DNA of 19,305 nucleotides from JBLHKW01 sp047618565. Its GTDB lineage: Bacteria; Planctomycetota; UBA1135; GCA-002686595. Made by a program: the position numbers and the translations under genes. Positions 7,419-16,100 of the stretch are shown here, piece after piece. The notes under the pieces are model-generated. The model ran no database searches. It saw only the letters and a list, made by a program, of their open reading frames with translations, and was not told the origin of the DNA. How positions within the stretch are numbered: the first letter of the stretch is position 1; each line of letters begins with the position of its first letter. The stretch lies in contig JBLHKW010000102.1 in assembly GCA_047618565.1 (NCBI GenBank), positions 1-19,305 of the forward strand. The letters are read 5' to 3'.

Positions 7419-9332
7419 ATGTGCGGCTTTACAGGATTTGCGCTCGCGGCGCACGAGGGCCAACCCGGTGCGGACGCGCAGGTGGACAGTGCGCGCCTCG
7501 CGACGATGACTCTCTCGCTCGAGCACCGCGGTCCCGACGACCAGGGACTGCTGGCGCGCTACCCGTTCGGGCTGGGATTTCGGAGGCTCTCGATCATCGA
7601 CCTGGCGGGTGGACACCAGCCGATCACCAACGAGGATGGTAACGTCGCGGTCTGCTGCAACGGTGAGATCTACAATTTCCGAGAGCTGCGCCGCGACCTC
7701 GAAGCGCGCGGACACCGGTTCAAGACAAACTCGGACGCGGAGACGCTGGTGCACCTCTACGAGGAGTACGGTGCAGCGGCCCCCGAGAAGCTCGCGGGCA
7801 TGTTCGCGTTCTGCATCCTCGACTGGCGCAGGCCCGAGGCGCCACGCGTACTGCTCGGGCGCGATCGATTGGGGGTCAAGCCGCTCTTCTACGGGATGGT
7901 CGACGGTGATCTCTACTGGGCTAGCGAACCCAAGGCGTTGCTGGCGAGCGGCGTCTTCGCGCGCGAGATGCGCGGCCACTCGCTGCTCGACTACCTGGTC
8001 CAGGGCTACGTGAGCGGACCCGATAGCGCATGGAATGGCATCCAGCGACTCGCTCCCGCAACGACCCTCTCCTGGAGCCCGGCCGACGCGGGCGAGGTGC
8101 AACTGCGCCGCTACTGGGACCTGCCCACGGACGGCCTGCGCGGGCCCGCGCCCGACGATGAGGTGCTGGAGCTCCTGGATGAGGTGGTCAACGAACGCCT
8201 CGTGGCCGACGTCCCCCTGGGAGCCTTCCTCTCGGGTGGCATCGACAGCACCGCGGTCGCCACGAGCATGGCGGATGCCTTGAGCGATCCGCTGGTGGCC
8301 TGCTCCGTTGGATTTCACGAGAAGAGCCACGACGAGCTCGGGCTCGCGCGCGCAACGGCCATCCGCCTGGGCGCAGTGCACCACACCGAGGTCCTCGAGC
8401 CGGATCCCACCCTGGCGATCGAGACCCTGCCCTGGTTTTTCGACGAGCCGCACGCCGACCCGTCGAACGTCCCGACCTATCTCGTGTCGCGCATGGCGCG
8501 CGAGCACGTCACGGTCGCGCTCTCCGGCGATGGGGGCGACGAGATCTTCGGCGGCTATCGGCGTTACGTGCACGATGTCGCCGAGAACCGCGTGCGCTCC
8601 GCTATCGGCGGCGCGGGCCGGCAGCTCGCAGCCTTCGGAGGCCGCGTCTACCCCAAGCTCGACTGGGCTCCGCGTTTTCTGCGCGCCCGCACGTTTCTGG
8701 CCAACATCGGCCAGGATCCCGCCAGCGCCTACTGGCACAGCGTCAGCCAGCTCTCGCGTTCGGACGTTCTCGATCTGCTGAACCCGGACCTGCGCGCCAG
8801 CCTGGCGGAGCACGATCCTCTGCAGGCGTTCAGGGAACACTACGAGCGTCCGCGCAACGTCGATGCGCTCTATCGAGCTCAGTACGCGGACTTCCACACA
8901 AATCTGCCCGACCGCATTCTGTCCAAGGTCGACCGCGCGTCGATGGCCGTCGCCCTGGAGGTGCGCGTGCCGTTGCTCGACCACAGGTTTGTCGAGCGCT
9001 TCGCCAATCTCCCGACGGCCGAGAAGGTGCGCGGTGCACGCGGCAAGGTCCGTCTGCGCGAAGCCCTGCGCGGACGCTTGCCCGGCGAGGTGCTCGATGG
9101 TCAGAAGCGCGGCTTCGACACGCCACTGCGTGCCTGGATCCGGGGCCCGCTCGAGGCCCCAGTGCGCGCGGCGATCGAATCCCTGCCCGAGGACTGGTTC
9201 GCCCGCGGAGCGCTGCGCGCGAGGTTGGCCGAGCATGTGGGCGGCGGCCGTGACCACTCACGCCTGCTCTGGAGCCTGCTCGTGCTCGAGCACTGGCGAC
9301 AGCGGCACGAGGTCAAGGGACTGTCGGCATGA
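7419..9332 (+). CDS. asnB: Asparagine synthase-type amidotransferase (exosortase-A system-associated)
   Basis: This glutamine-dependent amidotransferase has 637 residues. The class II glutaminase domain starts at the nucleophile Cys2 (MCGFTGF, which also fixes the start codon) and continues with EHRGPDDQG, RLSIIDL and NGEIYNFRELR. The synthetase domain has the ATP pyrophosphatase loop SGGIDS at 272-277 and SGDGGDEIFGGY at 369-380. Both active sites look intact. In EPS loci of the exosortase-A type, such a protein is a standard member and is thought to amidate a sugar acid or another glycan group rather than make free asparagine; that role is inferred here from the neighbours. It starts 10 bases after the ligase gene without a visible ribosome binding site and ends in an ATGA overlap with the next glycosyltransferase. 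Confidence 0.92.
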   Translation: MCGFTGFALAAHEGQPGADAQVDSARLATMTLSLEHRGPDDQGLLARYPFGLGFRRLSIIDLAGGHQPITNEDGNVAVCCNGEIYNFRELRRDLEARGHRFKTNSDAETLVHLYEEYGAAAPEKLAGMFAFCILDWRRPEAPRVLLGRDRLGVKPLFYGMVDGDLYWASEPKALLASGVFAREMRGHSLLDYLVQGYVSGPDSAWNGIQRLAPATTLSWSPADAGEVQLRRYWDLPTDGLRGPAPDDEVLELLDEVVNERLVADVPLGAFLSGGIDSTAVATSMADALSDPLVACSVGFHEKSHDELGLARATAIRLGAVHHTEVLEPDPTLAIETLPWFFDEPHADPSNVPTYLVSRMAREHVTVALSGDGGDEIFGGYRRYVHDVAENRVRSAIGGAGRQLAAFGGRVYPKLDWAPRFLRARTFLANIGQDPASAYWHSVSQLSRSDVLDLLNPDLRASLAEHDPLQAFREHYERPRNVDALYRAQYADFHTNLPDRILSKVDRASMAVALEVRVPLLDHRFVERFANLPTAEKVRGARGKVRLREALRGRLPGEVLDGQKRGFDTPLRAWIRGPLEAPVRAAIESLPEDWFARGALRARLAEHVGGGRDHSRLLWSLLVLEHWRQRHEVKGLSA

Positions 9333-10492
9333 ACATCGCGGTCCTCACCTCCCTGTACCCCAGCCCGCCGCGTCCGTTCGAGGGAATCTTCGCCGAACGC
9401 CGCTGGCTGCGCATGGCCGCCCGCAACCACGCGGTACGATTGATTCACCCGCAACCGTTCGTGCCGCCCTGGCTGACGAACTGGATGCCGCTTGCGTGGC
9501 AACAGATCGCGCGCATGCCGCGCAGCGAGGAGCGCACCGGCATTCCGATCCTGCGCCCACGCTACCTGCACCTGCCCGGCCGCGCCCGCGGAAACGCGCG
9601 ACGTTTCGTGCGCTGCGCCATGCCTCATCTCACGCCCAGCGATGTGGTCGTGTGCGACTACGCCTGGCCCGCGTCCAACGTGGCACCCAATCTGAAGCGA
9701 CTCGATATTCCCTGCGTCATCTCCGGCCGTGGTAGCGATGTTCTGGAGGTCGCAGGCGAAGCTGGACTCGGCGACGCTCTGGGACGCAACCTGCGAGCCG
9801 CGCGGGCGTGGTGCGCGGTGAGTCAAGACCTTGTGCAGGCCATGGACCGCTTGGCGGGCGAGGAGCGCGGAGTTCTGGTTCCCAACGGGGTCGATCTCGA
9901 TACGTTTCGACTGGGGGATCGCAACGCTGCCAGGGCCCAGCTCAACCTGCCGGCGGGGATCCCGATCGTACTGGTGCTGGGTCACCTCATCCCGCGCAAG
10001 GACCCGGTCCTGTCGCTCGACTCCTTCCTGGCGGGGGCGAGCGCGGATGCGCTGCTGCTCTTCATTGGCGAGGGCCCGTCGCGCGCGAGACTCGAGTCCG
10101 CGATCGCAGAGCGCGGCGCGGGCCAGCGCGTGCGCTTGCTGGGGGAGAAGACCCCCGAAGAGATCGCGGTCTGGCTGACCGCAGCCGACCTGCTGCTGCT
10201 CACGAGCCGACGAGAGGGCCGCCCGAACGTCGTGCTCGAGGCCCTCGGCGCGGGCCGACCCGTGCTCGCCACGGATGCCGGGGGAACTGCGGAGGTGCTT
10301 CCAGACGAGCGCATGCTCGCGCGCACACGCGACCCGCAGGCCATCGGCGCCCAGCTCGCCGCGCTGCTCGCCGATCCTCCCCAGCCCGAAGGCCTGCGAG
10401 CCTCGGTTGAGCCCCTTTCGTGGGAACACAGTACGGCCGCACTGGAAGCCTGCCTGGATGCAGCGGTCCACAGGGGCGGAGCGGCCCGATGA
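9329..10492 (+). CDS. Glycosyltransferase family 4 (GT-B fold)
   Basis: This predicted cytoplasmic retaining glycosyltransferase adds a sugar to the lipid-linked EPS repeat. It has 387 residues. The N-terminal acceptor domain begins MNIAVLTSLYPSPPRPFEGIF. The C-terminal donor domain has LVPNGVDLDTF, the GxGP loop (FIGEGPSRARLE), the ADLLLLTSRREGRPNVV stretch and the EX7E motif at Glu296 and Glu304, followed by LGAGRPVLATDAGG. Family membership is clear, but donor and acceptor cannot be read from sequence. Glycosyltransferases of this build sit beside the amidotransferase in exosortase-A EPS clusters. AAGGGA lies 8 bases before the ATG, and the gene overlaps both neighbours by four bases. Confidence 0.9.
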   Translation: MNIAVLTSLYPSPPRPFEGIFAERRWLRMAARNHAVRLIHPQPFVPPWLTNWMPLAWQQIARMPRSEERTGIPILRPRYLHLPGRARGNARRFVRCAMPHLTPSDVVVCDYAWPASNVAPNLKRLDIPCVISGRGSDVLEVAGEAGLGDALGRNLRAARAWCAVSQDLVQAMDRLAGEERGVLVPNGVDLDTFRLGDRNAARAQLNLPAGIPIVLVLGHLIPRKDPVLSLDSFLAGASADALLLFIGEGPSRARLESAIAERGAGQRVRLLGEKTPEEIAVWLTAADLLLLTSRREGRPNVVLEALGAGRPVLATDAGGTAEVLPDERMLARTRDPQAIGAQLAALLADPPQPEGLRASVEPLSWEHSTAALEACLDAAVHRGGAAR

Positions 10493-11649
10493 AGCTGCTG
10501 TACCATCACCGCACCCAGGCCGAAGACGGCCAGGCCGTGCACATCCGTTCACTGATCGAGGCCTTCAAGGCCGAGCGGCACGAGGTGTGTGAGGTCGCTC
10601 TGGTACAGCGCGGCAATGCCGAAGCGCCGCCCGTGACGGCGCCGGACGAAAAGGGCGGCTGGGACTGGATCGGGCGCGTGCCGCGTTTCGTGCGCGAGCT
10701 GGCCGAGTACGGCTACACAATTCCCGCCAGGGGGCGCCTGCTCAAGGCCGCGCGCGAGTTCCGGCCCGACTTCCTGTACGAACGCTACGCCTTCGGTTGC
10801 GCGGGTGGTGTCCAGGCTGCGGCCCGTCTGAACATTCCCCTCATGCTCGAGGTCAACTCGCCGATGGTGCTCGAGCTCTCGCGCACCCGCGGCCTGTCCT
10901 TCCCACGCTTCGCGCGGCGGGTGGAGAACTCGATCTTTCGGCGCGCCCAGCGGGTTTGTGTCGTGACGGCGGTACTGGGCGAGATGCTCGTGGAGCTGGG
11001 CGTCGAGCGCGAACGCCTGGTTGTCACTCCCAACGGTGTCCACCCGCAGCTCTACGCCAATCCGGATCGCACGGCCGCCCGTGCCGACCTGGGTCTGACC
11101 GAGGTCGAGGGTAGCGTGCTCGGCTTCGTGGGTTACTACCGGGACTGGCACCGCCTGGACCTGGTCATCGAGGGCCTGCGCGATGCGGGCCTCCAGAAGG
11201 CTCACCTGGTCCTGATCGGCAACGGCCCGGTCGAGGACGAGTTGCGCGAGAAGGCGCGCGTCGCCGGTGTCGGAGAGCGGGTGCATTTCGCGGGGCGACG
11301 TGCCCACCATCAGATCCCGTCCCTGTTGCCGGCCTTCGACGTGGCCCTGATCCCGGCCATCAACCCCTACGCGTCCGCGCTCAAGCTGCACGAGTACATG
11401 GCCGCGGGCCTGCCGGTGGTGGCTCCCGATCAGCCTAACCTCCGCGAAGTCCTCACGAACGGGGACAATGGAGTGCTCGTGACCCCGGGCGACGGGGATG
11501 CGCTGTGCGATGCGCTGCGCCGCCTCGTTCAGGATGCCGGTCTGCGCGAGCGCCTTGGTGAGCGAGCGCGCGCGAGCATCGTCGAGCAGGAGCTGACCTG
11601 GACCGGCAACGTGCGGCGCGTCGTGAAGGCCCTGGAGCCCATCCGATGA
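10489..11649 (+). CDS. Glycosyltransferase family 4 with a non-standard EX7E motif
   Basis: This second GT-B glycosyltransferase has 386 residues and probably adds another sugar of the EPS repeat. The N-terminus MKLLYHHRTQAEDGQAVHI and RPDFLYERYAF define a GT4 subgroup common in EPS clusters. The donor domain has VVTPNGVHPQLY, FVGYYRDWHRLD, IGNGPVEDELR and LKLHEYMAAGLPVVAPD. The second Glu of EX7E is Glu302, but the first position is Tyr294, so the usual first glutamate is absent; this also occurs in other GT4 groups. The start at 10489 is set by an ATGA overlap with the previous gene and a GGAG at 10478-10481. A longer frame opening at 10420 lies inside the upstream gene and lacks the conserved N-terminus. 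Donor and acceptor are unknown. Confidence 0.9.
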   Translation: MKLLYHHRTQAEDGQAVHIRSLIEAFKAERHEVCEVALVQRGNAEAPPVTAPDEKGGWDWIGRVPRFVRELAEYGYTIPARGRLLKAAREFRPDFLYERYAFGCAGGVQAAARLNIPLMLEVNSPMVLELSRTRGLSFPRFARRVENSIFRRAQRVCVVTAVLGEMLVELGVERERLVVTPNGVHPQLYANPDRTAARADLGLTEVEGSVLGFVGYYRDWHRLDLVIEGLRDAGLQKAHLVLIGNGPVEDELREKARVAGVGERVHFAGRRAHHQIPSLLPAFDVALIPAINPYASALKLHEYMAAGLPVVAPDQPNLREVLTNGDNGVLVTPGDGDALCDALRRLVQDAGLRERLGERARASIVEQELTWTGNVRRVVKALEPIR

Positions 11650-12500
11650 CCGGGCGTCTCCTCAAGGCCATCTCGTTCGACGTCGAGGAGTTCTTCCAGG
11701 TCGCCAACCTGAGCGCTCACTTTCCACCGGACACCTGGGACAGCGTGGCCTCGCGCCTGGATGCGGGCATGGACCCGATCCTGGAGTGCCTCGCCCGACA
11801 CGACGCCCAAGCGACCTTTTTCTTCCTGGGCTGGATCGCGGAACGCCGCCCGGATCTCGTGCAACGCTGCCTGGATGGCGGGCATGAGGTCGCGAGCCAC
11901 GGCTACGAGCACCGCTTCCTGGACGACCTGGGAACACCCGCTGCCCTGGCGACGGACCTCGAACGCACCGAGGAGATCCTGATGGAGGCGGGCGCACCTC
12001 GCCCGATCGGCTTCCGAGCATCGACGTTCACCCTCACGCGCGCGACCTGGTGGGCCATGGATGTGCTGGTCGAGCGCGGCTATGCCTACGACTCCAGCGT
12101 CCATCCTGTCCGGCACCCGACCTACGGCATCCCGGACTTCGATCCAGGCATATCGGTAGTCGAGGCCCCGGGTGGCGGAACACTGCTCGAGTTTCCCGTG
12201 GCCACGTTTCCCTTCCTGGGGCGCAATCTCCCGGTCGGCGGGGGGGGCTATTTCCGCCTGTTGCCCGGCGCCATCCACCGCGCCGCGATCCGCGGGCTCG
12301 AACGCCGCGGTCGCCCGGTGGCGCTGTACATGCACCCGTGGGAGTTCGATCCGGATCAGCCGCGTTGCCCGGCGCCGCCCCTGAAACGCTTCCGACACTA
12401 CCTCAATCTCGACAGGAGCCTGCCGCGCCTGGAGCGTCTGCTCGCAACGTTCCGCTTCGGGACGATGCACGCCGTGCTCGCTGAACTCGGATACCTTTAG
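11646..12500 (+). CDS. Polysaccharide deacetylase, exosortase/PEP-CTERM-locus type (NodB domain plus DUF3473)
   Basis: This carbohydrate esterase family 4 enzyme of 284 residues should remove N- or O-acetyl groups from the EPS or its lipid-linked precursor. It starts with SFDVEEFFQVANL (Asp12, Glu14). QATFFFLGWIAERRPDLV and HEVASHGYEH follow (His85 and His89, metal ligands). GFRAS contains Arg124, then come AYDSSVHPV and the late MHPWEFD with the last catalytic His. The DVE-F-QV opening, the GWIAER motif and the PWEFDPDQPR end distinguish the subfamily found in exosortase-A EPS clusters from peptidoglycan deacetylases. No signal peptide is visible, as is usual for this subfamily. The gene overlaps the upstream glycosyltransferase by four bases and has GGAG eight bases before its ATG. 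Confidence 0.93.
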   Translation: MTGRLLKAISFDVEEFFQVANLSAHFPPDTWDSVASRLDAGMDPILECLARHDAQATFFFLGWIAERRPDLVQRCLDGGHEVASHGYEHRFLDDLGTPAALATDLERTEEILMEAGAPRPIGFRASTFTLTRATWWAMDVLVERGYAYDSSVHPVRHPTYGIPDFDPGISVVEAPGGGTLLEFPVATFPFLGRNLPVGGGGYFRLLPGAIHRAAIRGLERRGRPVALYMHPWEFDPDQPRCPAPPLKRFRHYLNLDRSLPRLERLLATFRFGTMHAVLAELGYL

Positions 12501-12539
12501 GGAGCACGGGGGTTCGGGTACGTCGCAACGGGAGGGGAA

Positions 12540-13181
12540 ATGTTTCGCACCACCACCTGCATGTTGCTGGGAGCGCTGCTCCTGGCAGGCGCTTCGACTC
12601 TGGCAGGACGAGGCAGCATGCAGCAGTTCGAATTGACAGTGGTCCCGAGTATGTGGACCTTCGCAGCGGCCTGTGGCGCTGGCCTGTGGGCCTTCGGCCT
12701 GCGCGGGACAAGGTCCCGATCGGTCCGCGTCAGCCTGATACTGGCCTGTGCGGCCCTGGTGGCGGCCCTACCTGGAACCGTACCGTTCATTCTGCTGGCC
12801 GGTTTCGTCGTCGATCGTGCCGCCCGTCGGCACCGGCTCGCCGGCGCCGCGGCCATTGGCGCGGTTGCGCTGGTCACCGCCTGTCAGCTGCCCGCCTTCT
12901 GGCTTGGCGTGCTGCTGAACCGCGCGGACGTTTCGGACGCGAAGCTCTACTGCGAGGAGTTCGTCCCGAGGCTCGAGTCCCACTACGAGCGCACCGGCAC
13001 CTACCCGCGCAGCCTGATGGATCTCTCCCTCGAACTCGGCGAAGTGCCGCGGCTGCTGGACCCCACCGTCTTCTACACGCGCGCCGGGAACCGCTTCCAG
13101 TTCAGCTTCAACGATCCGTCCGGCCGGGACGGCGGACTCTGCTACGACTCCTTCGTGGGATCGTGGCGCGAGTACTCCTGA
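12540..13181 (+). CDS. Uncharacterised four-helix membrane protein with a C-terminal extracytoplasmic domain
   Basis: I do not recognise this 213-residue protein. Four hydrophobic segments are visible at about 4-23, 38-54, 63-91 and 100-126, followed by a soluble domain of about 85 residues. That domain contains YCEEFVPRLESHYERTGTYP, then SLMDL, a leucine-rich stretch and FQFSFNDPSGRDGGLCY. The helix-then-GTYP-SL pattern recalls the C-terminal part of type II pseudopilins and small soluble domains of related membrane proteins, but this is only a resemblance. The start has a strong GGAGGGG just upstream (12531-12537). The gene follows the deacetylase by 39 bases and is probably last in the operon. 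It lacks the Cys/Arg/His arrangement of an exosortase. The stop lies one base from the stop of the convergent TPR gene. Confidence 0.75.
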   Translation: MFRTTTCMLLGALLLAGASTLAGRGSMQQFELTVVPSMWTFAAACGAGLWAFGLRGTRSRSVRVSLILACAALVAALPGTVPFILLAGFVVDRAARRHRLAGAAAIGAVALVTACQLPAFWLGVLLNRADVSDAKLYCEEFVPRLESHYERTGTYPRSLMDLSLELGEVPRLLDPTVFYTRAGNRFQFSFNDPSGRDGGLCYDSFVGSWREYS

Positions 13182-13182
13182 C

Positions 13183-16100
13183 TCATTCGCCAGCCGGATC
13201 CGCCGGCGTGACCACCGGTTCGGCGGGCTCGTCGGTAGCGGACTGGCCATCGCCCTCGGCCGCGTCACCTTCAGGTTGTGCAGCCTGCGCGGCGCCCCCT
13301 TTGGCGGCTTCATGGGCTGCGCGGCGTGCATTACGCTCCCTCCTTGCGGCGCGCGCAGCCTTCGCACGGTCCCTGGCGACGACCTTGGCCAGCGCCCCGA
13401 GACTGCGCAGCACATCTCGCTCGTAGGGATCGCCAGTCGTGCCCGCCAGGGTCTCCAGGACCGTCTGGAGCTGCTTCTCGTCCTCCCGTGTCGATCGTCG
13501 GATGAGAGCACTGGCGTAGGTCATGCCGAGTTCATTCAGGGGCACCTCTGAAGCGCGACCGTCGCGGGCATCCCAGAGCGCTGTCAGGTCGCGGATCACA
13601 GGCGCCACGGGCTCGCTTGGGGATTGCAGCCTGGAGCGCAGCTGAATGAAGGTCGTACGCGCCGAGTCTGGACGCAGCACCCCTGACGACTCGGTGAGGT
13701 GACGCTTCACCTCGGAGGGCGTCGCTCCGCCATCCGCGAGCATCCAGGCCAGGGCCAGATGCGCCTGACCATCCTCGGACATCTCGACCAGTTGACGGTA
13801 GATGCTCAGGGCGTCATCGGTGCGCCCGCGCACACGAACACACTCGGCGAGCAGCAGCCAGAGGTCGAGGTTGCCGGGGGTGATCACCAGCTCTTCGCGC
13901 AGCAAGTTTTCGGCCCCTTCGGGCGTGAACTCGAGCAGCAGCTCGGCCCAAGCGCTGCCGCTACCGGGCCGCAGGGAATCGAGCGCACCACCGCGCGCGC
14001 CCTTGCGCAATGCCCGCAAGCGGTTCGACGCGAAGCCCGCCGCAAGGTGCGGGCCATCATCCTTGAGCAGGATCCGACGGGTCTGTGCGAGGGATATCAG
14101 GGGGTCGAGCGGGAAGCGTTGATGCAGGCGCTCCAGGGCGAAGTCGACCTCCTCCGGCGAGAGCGGCCTGCGGGCAACGGCCTGCTCCTCCAGGAAATCG
14201 AGGAACTCCGCCACGAGAGGATGGCCGCTGGCCCGGGGCAGGCCTTCGCACGCCAGGAGGTACTCGCTAACGGCCGCCGACGCCTGTCCGAGGGCCGCCT
14301 CGGTGCGCGCCATCAGGTCGCGTCCGTGGGCACTGTCCGGCCCGGCCTCCTCGTAGGCTGTGCGCAGCATGGTACGCGTGGCCGAGTAACGCTGAAGCAC
14401 GAACTGCGACGCCGCGCGGTCGACCCAGACCTCGAGCGGCGATCCCGAAAGCTCTTCGCCAAGGGCGCGCCGCCGGCGCCGCCGAAGCTCGACCAGTTCA
14501 GAAGCGTAGGGGTCCGCCGGGTGCGCAGCCCGGCGCAGCTCCTCGTACAGGTCCCAAGCGGGCCCGAACGTGCGCTGGCTCACGGTCAAGAACTTCAGGG
14601 CCTTCGCAGCGGCATCTGCCTGCCCGAGTGCAGCCAGTGCCTGAGCGCGCAAAAGCCTTGCCCAGCGCTCGTTGCCGGGGTCCTCGGTCAGGCGAGAAAC
14701 TCCGCGGTAGGTCCAGATCTCCCAGCCGGGAAGCTCGCGTGCCAGCAGGAACCCGAGTACCTCGCGCGGGTCGCGCGCGATCTCACCATGGCCGCGCAAC
14801 AGGCGCGTGGTCTCTTCCAGGATGTCCGGACCAAAGTACTCGGACAGCTCGAAGGGGCGACCGTCGAGCAAGCGATCCGCAGCCATCACGAGCGCCCAGT
14901 CCGCCGAACGCGGGTTTTGCTGCAGGCCGTTCTCGGCCATGGCGGAAGCGGCGTCGAGTCGCTCTTCCAGCACGGTCAGGATCGTGTTGACCAGGGGCGA
15001 TGGCGCGTAGCCGGTCTCGCGCAGCTCGGCAACGAGCTCCGCAAGCGCAGTCCAGTCCCGGGACTCGACGGCGAAGATCAGGCGCGCCAGCTCGACGCGC
15101 CCATCGGGGAGGTAAGCCTGTGCCCGCTCCAACGCCTCGAGGGCACCGAGGACATCTTCTTCCAGGGCCGCCGCCAGGGCCATGCGCCAGAGCACGCCGC
15201 CGCTGCGTGTGTCCGCCTCGGCGTCGAGCATGCGCAGGATCTCCTTCGCCTGGCCCGGGCGGCCAAGGGCCAGGACCGTGTCGACGACCTCGAGCAGCGC
15301 TTCGGGCGCCTTGGCTGCGATGGCGAGGCGAGTCTCGACGACCTCTGCAAGCCCAGCGACATCGCGCGCACGGAACAGGCTCAGCATCAGACGTACGGTC
15401 GCTGCCGGTCCGTAGGCCGGGTCGTCGACCAGCCCGTGCAGGAGCTCCGTGGCCTCCTCGAACCGCTCGAGCGCCAGCAGCGCCTCGACCAGGACGAAAC
15501 GCACTTCGGCACTCTCGCTCTCCGGATCCTCCCGCTGCAGGGCGCGCAAGGCACGCTCCGGACTGCCGTGCTCCAGCAGGTAACGAGCCATCATGAGGCG
15601 ACCGGTGCGCGCCGGGTCAGCCAGCATCATGTCCAGCACCTGCTGATCCTCGAAGGGCTGATCCCCGAGGGCCTCCAGGTAGTCGGTGGTCTTGCTGTCG
15701 CGCCCGACGGTCGCCAGGCGCTCCAGGATCAACTCCGTCGCGAGGTCGATCTGCTCCCGCGCCAGGTGCGCGTCGATCGACAGGTCGAGCGCGGGCAGCA
15801 GGCCCGGATAGTCCTCGAGCAGCTTGCCGGCGACCTTGATGGCGCTGACGGGGCGCTCATCCGCGAGGTGCGCGCGCCCGACTCGGTAGAGCGTGTACGG
15901 TCCCAGGTCGATGGTCGGGACGGCCGCCCCGGACTCGCGCAGGCCCTCCATCAGCGAGTCAAAGTCGCGCCCGCGGGCCGTCAGCGACTGCGTCCCGAGT
16001 TCGGCCCAGAACGGGGCCAGCTCCTCGGTTCGCTCGGGCATCAGGCTCATGGCCTTCGTCCAGCGCGCCTCGGGCAAGCCGTAGCTGGCACGGCGATCCT

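Noticed and set aside
7215..9257. A 680-codon open frame on the minus strand
   Set aside because: It lies opposite the amidotransferase, which has intact catalytic motifs. The antisense translation shows no family features.
12540..13181. The small membrane protein as a minimal exosortase
   Set aside because: It contains a Cys in an ACGAG context that recalls the exosortase ACSG motif, but the following conserved Arg and His motifs are missing and the soluble tail does not fit.
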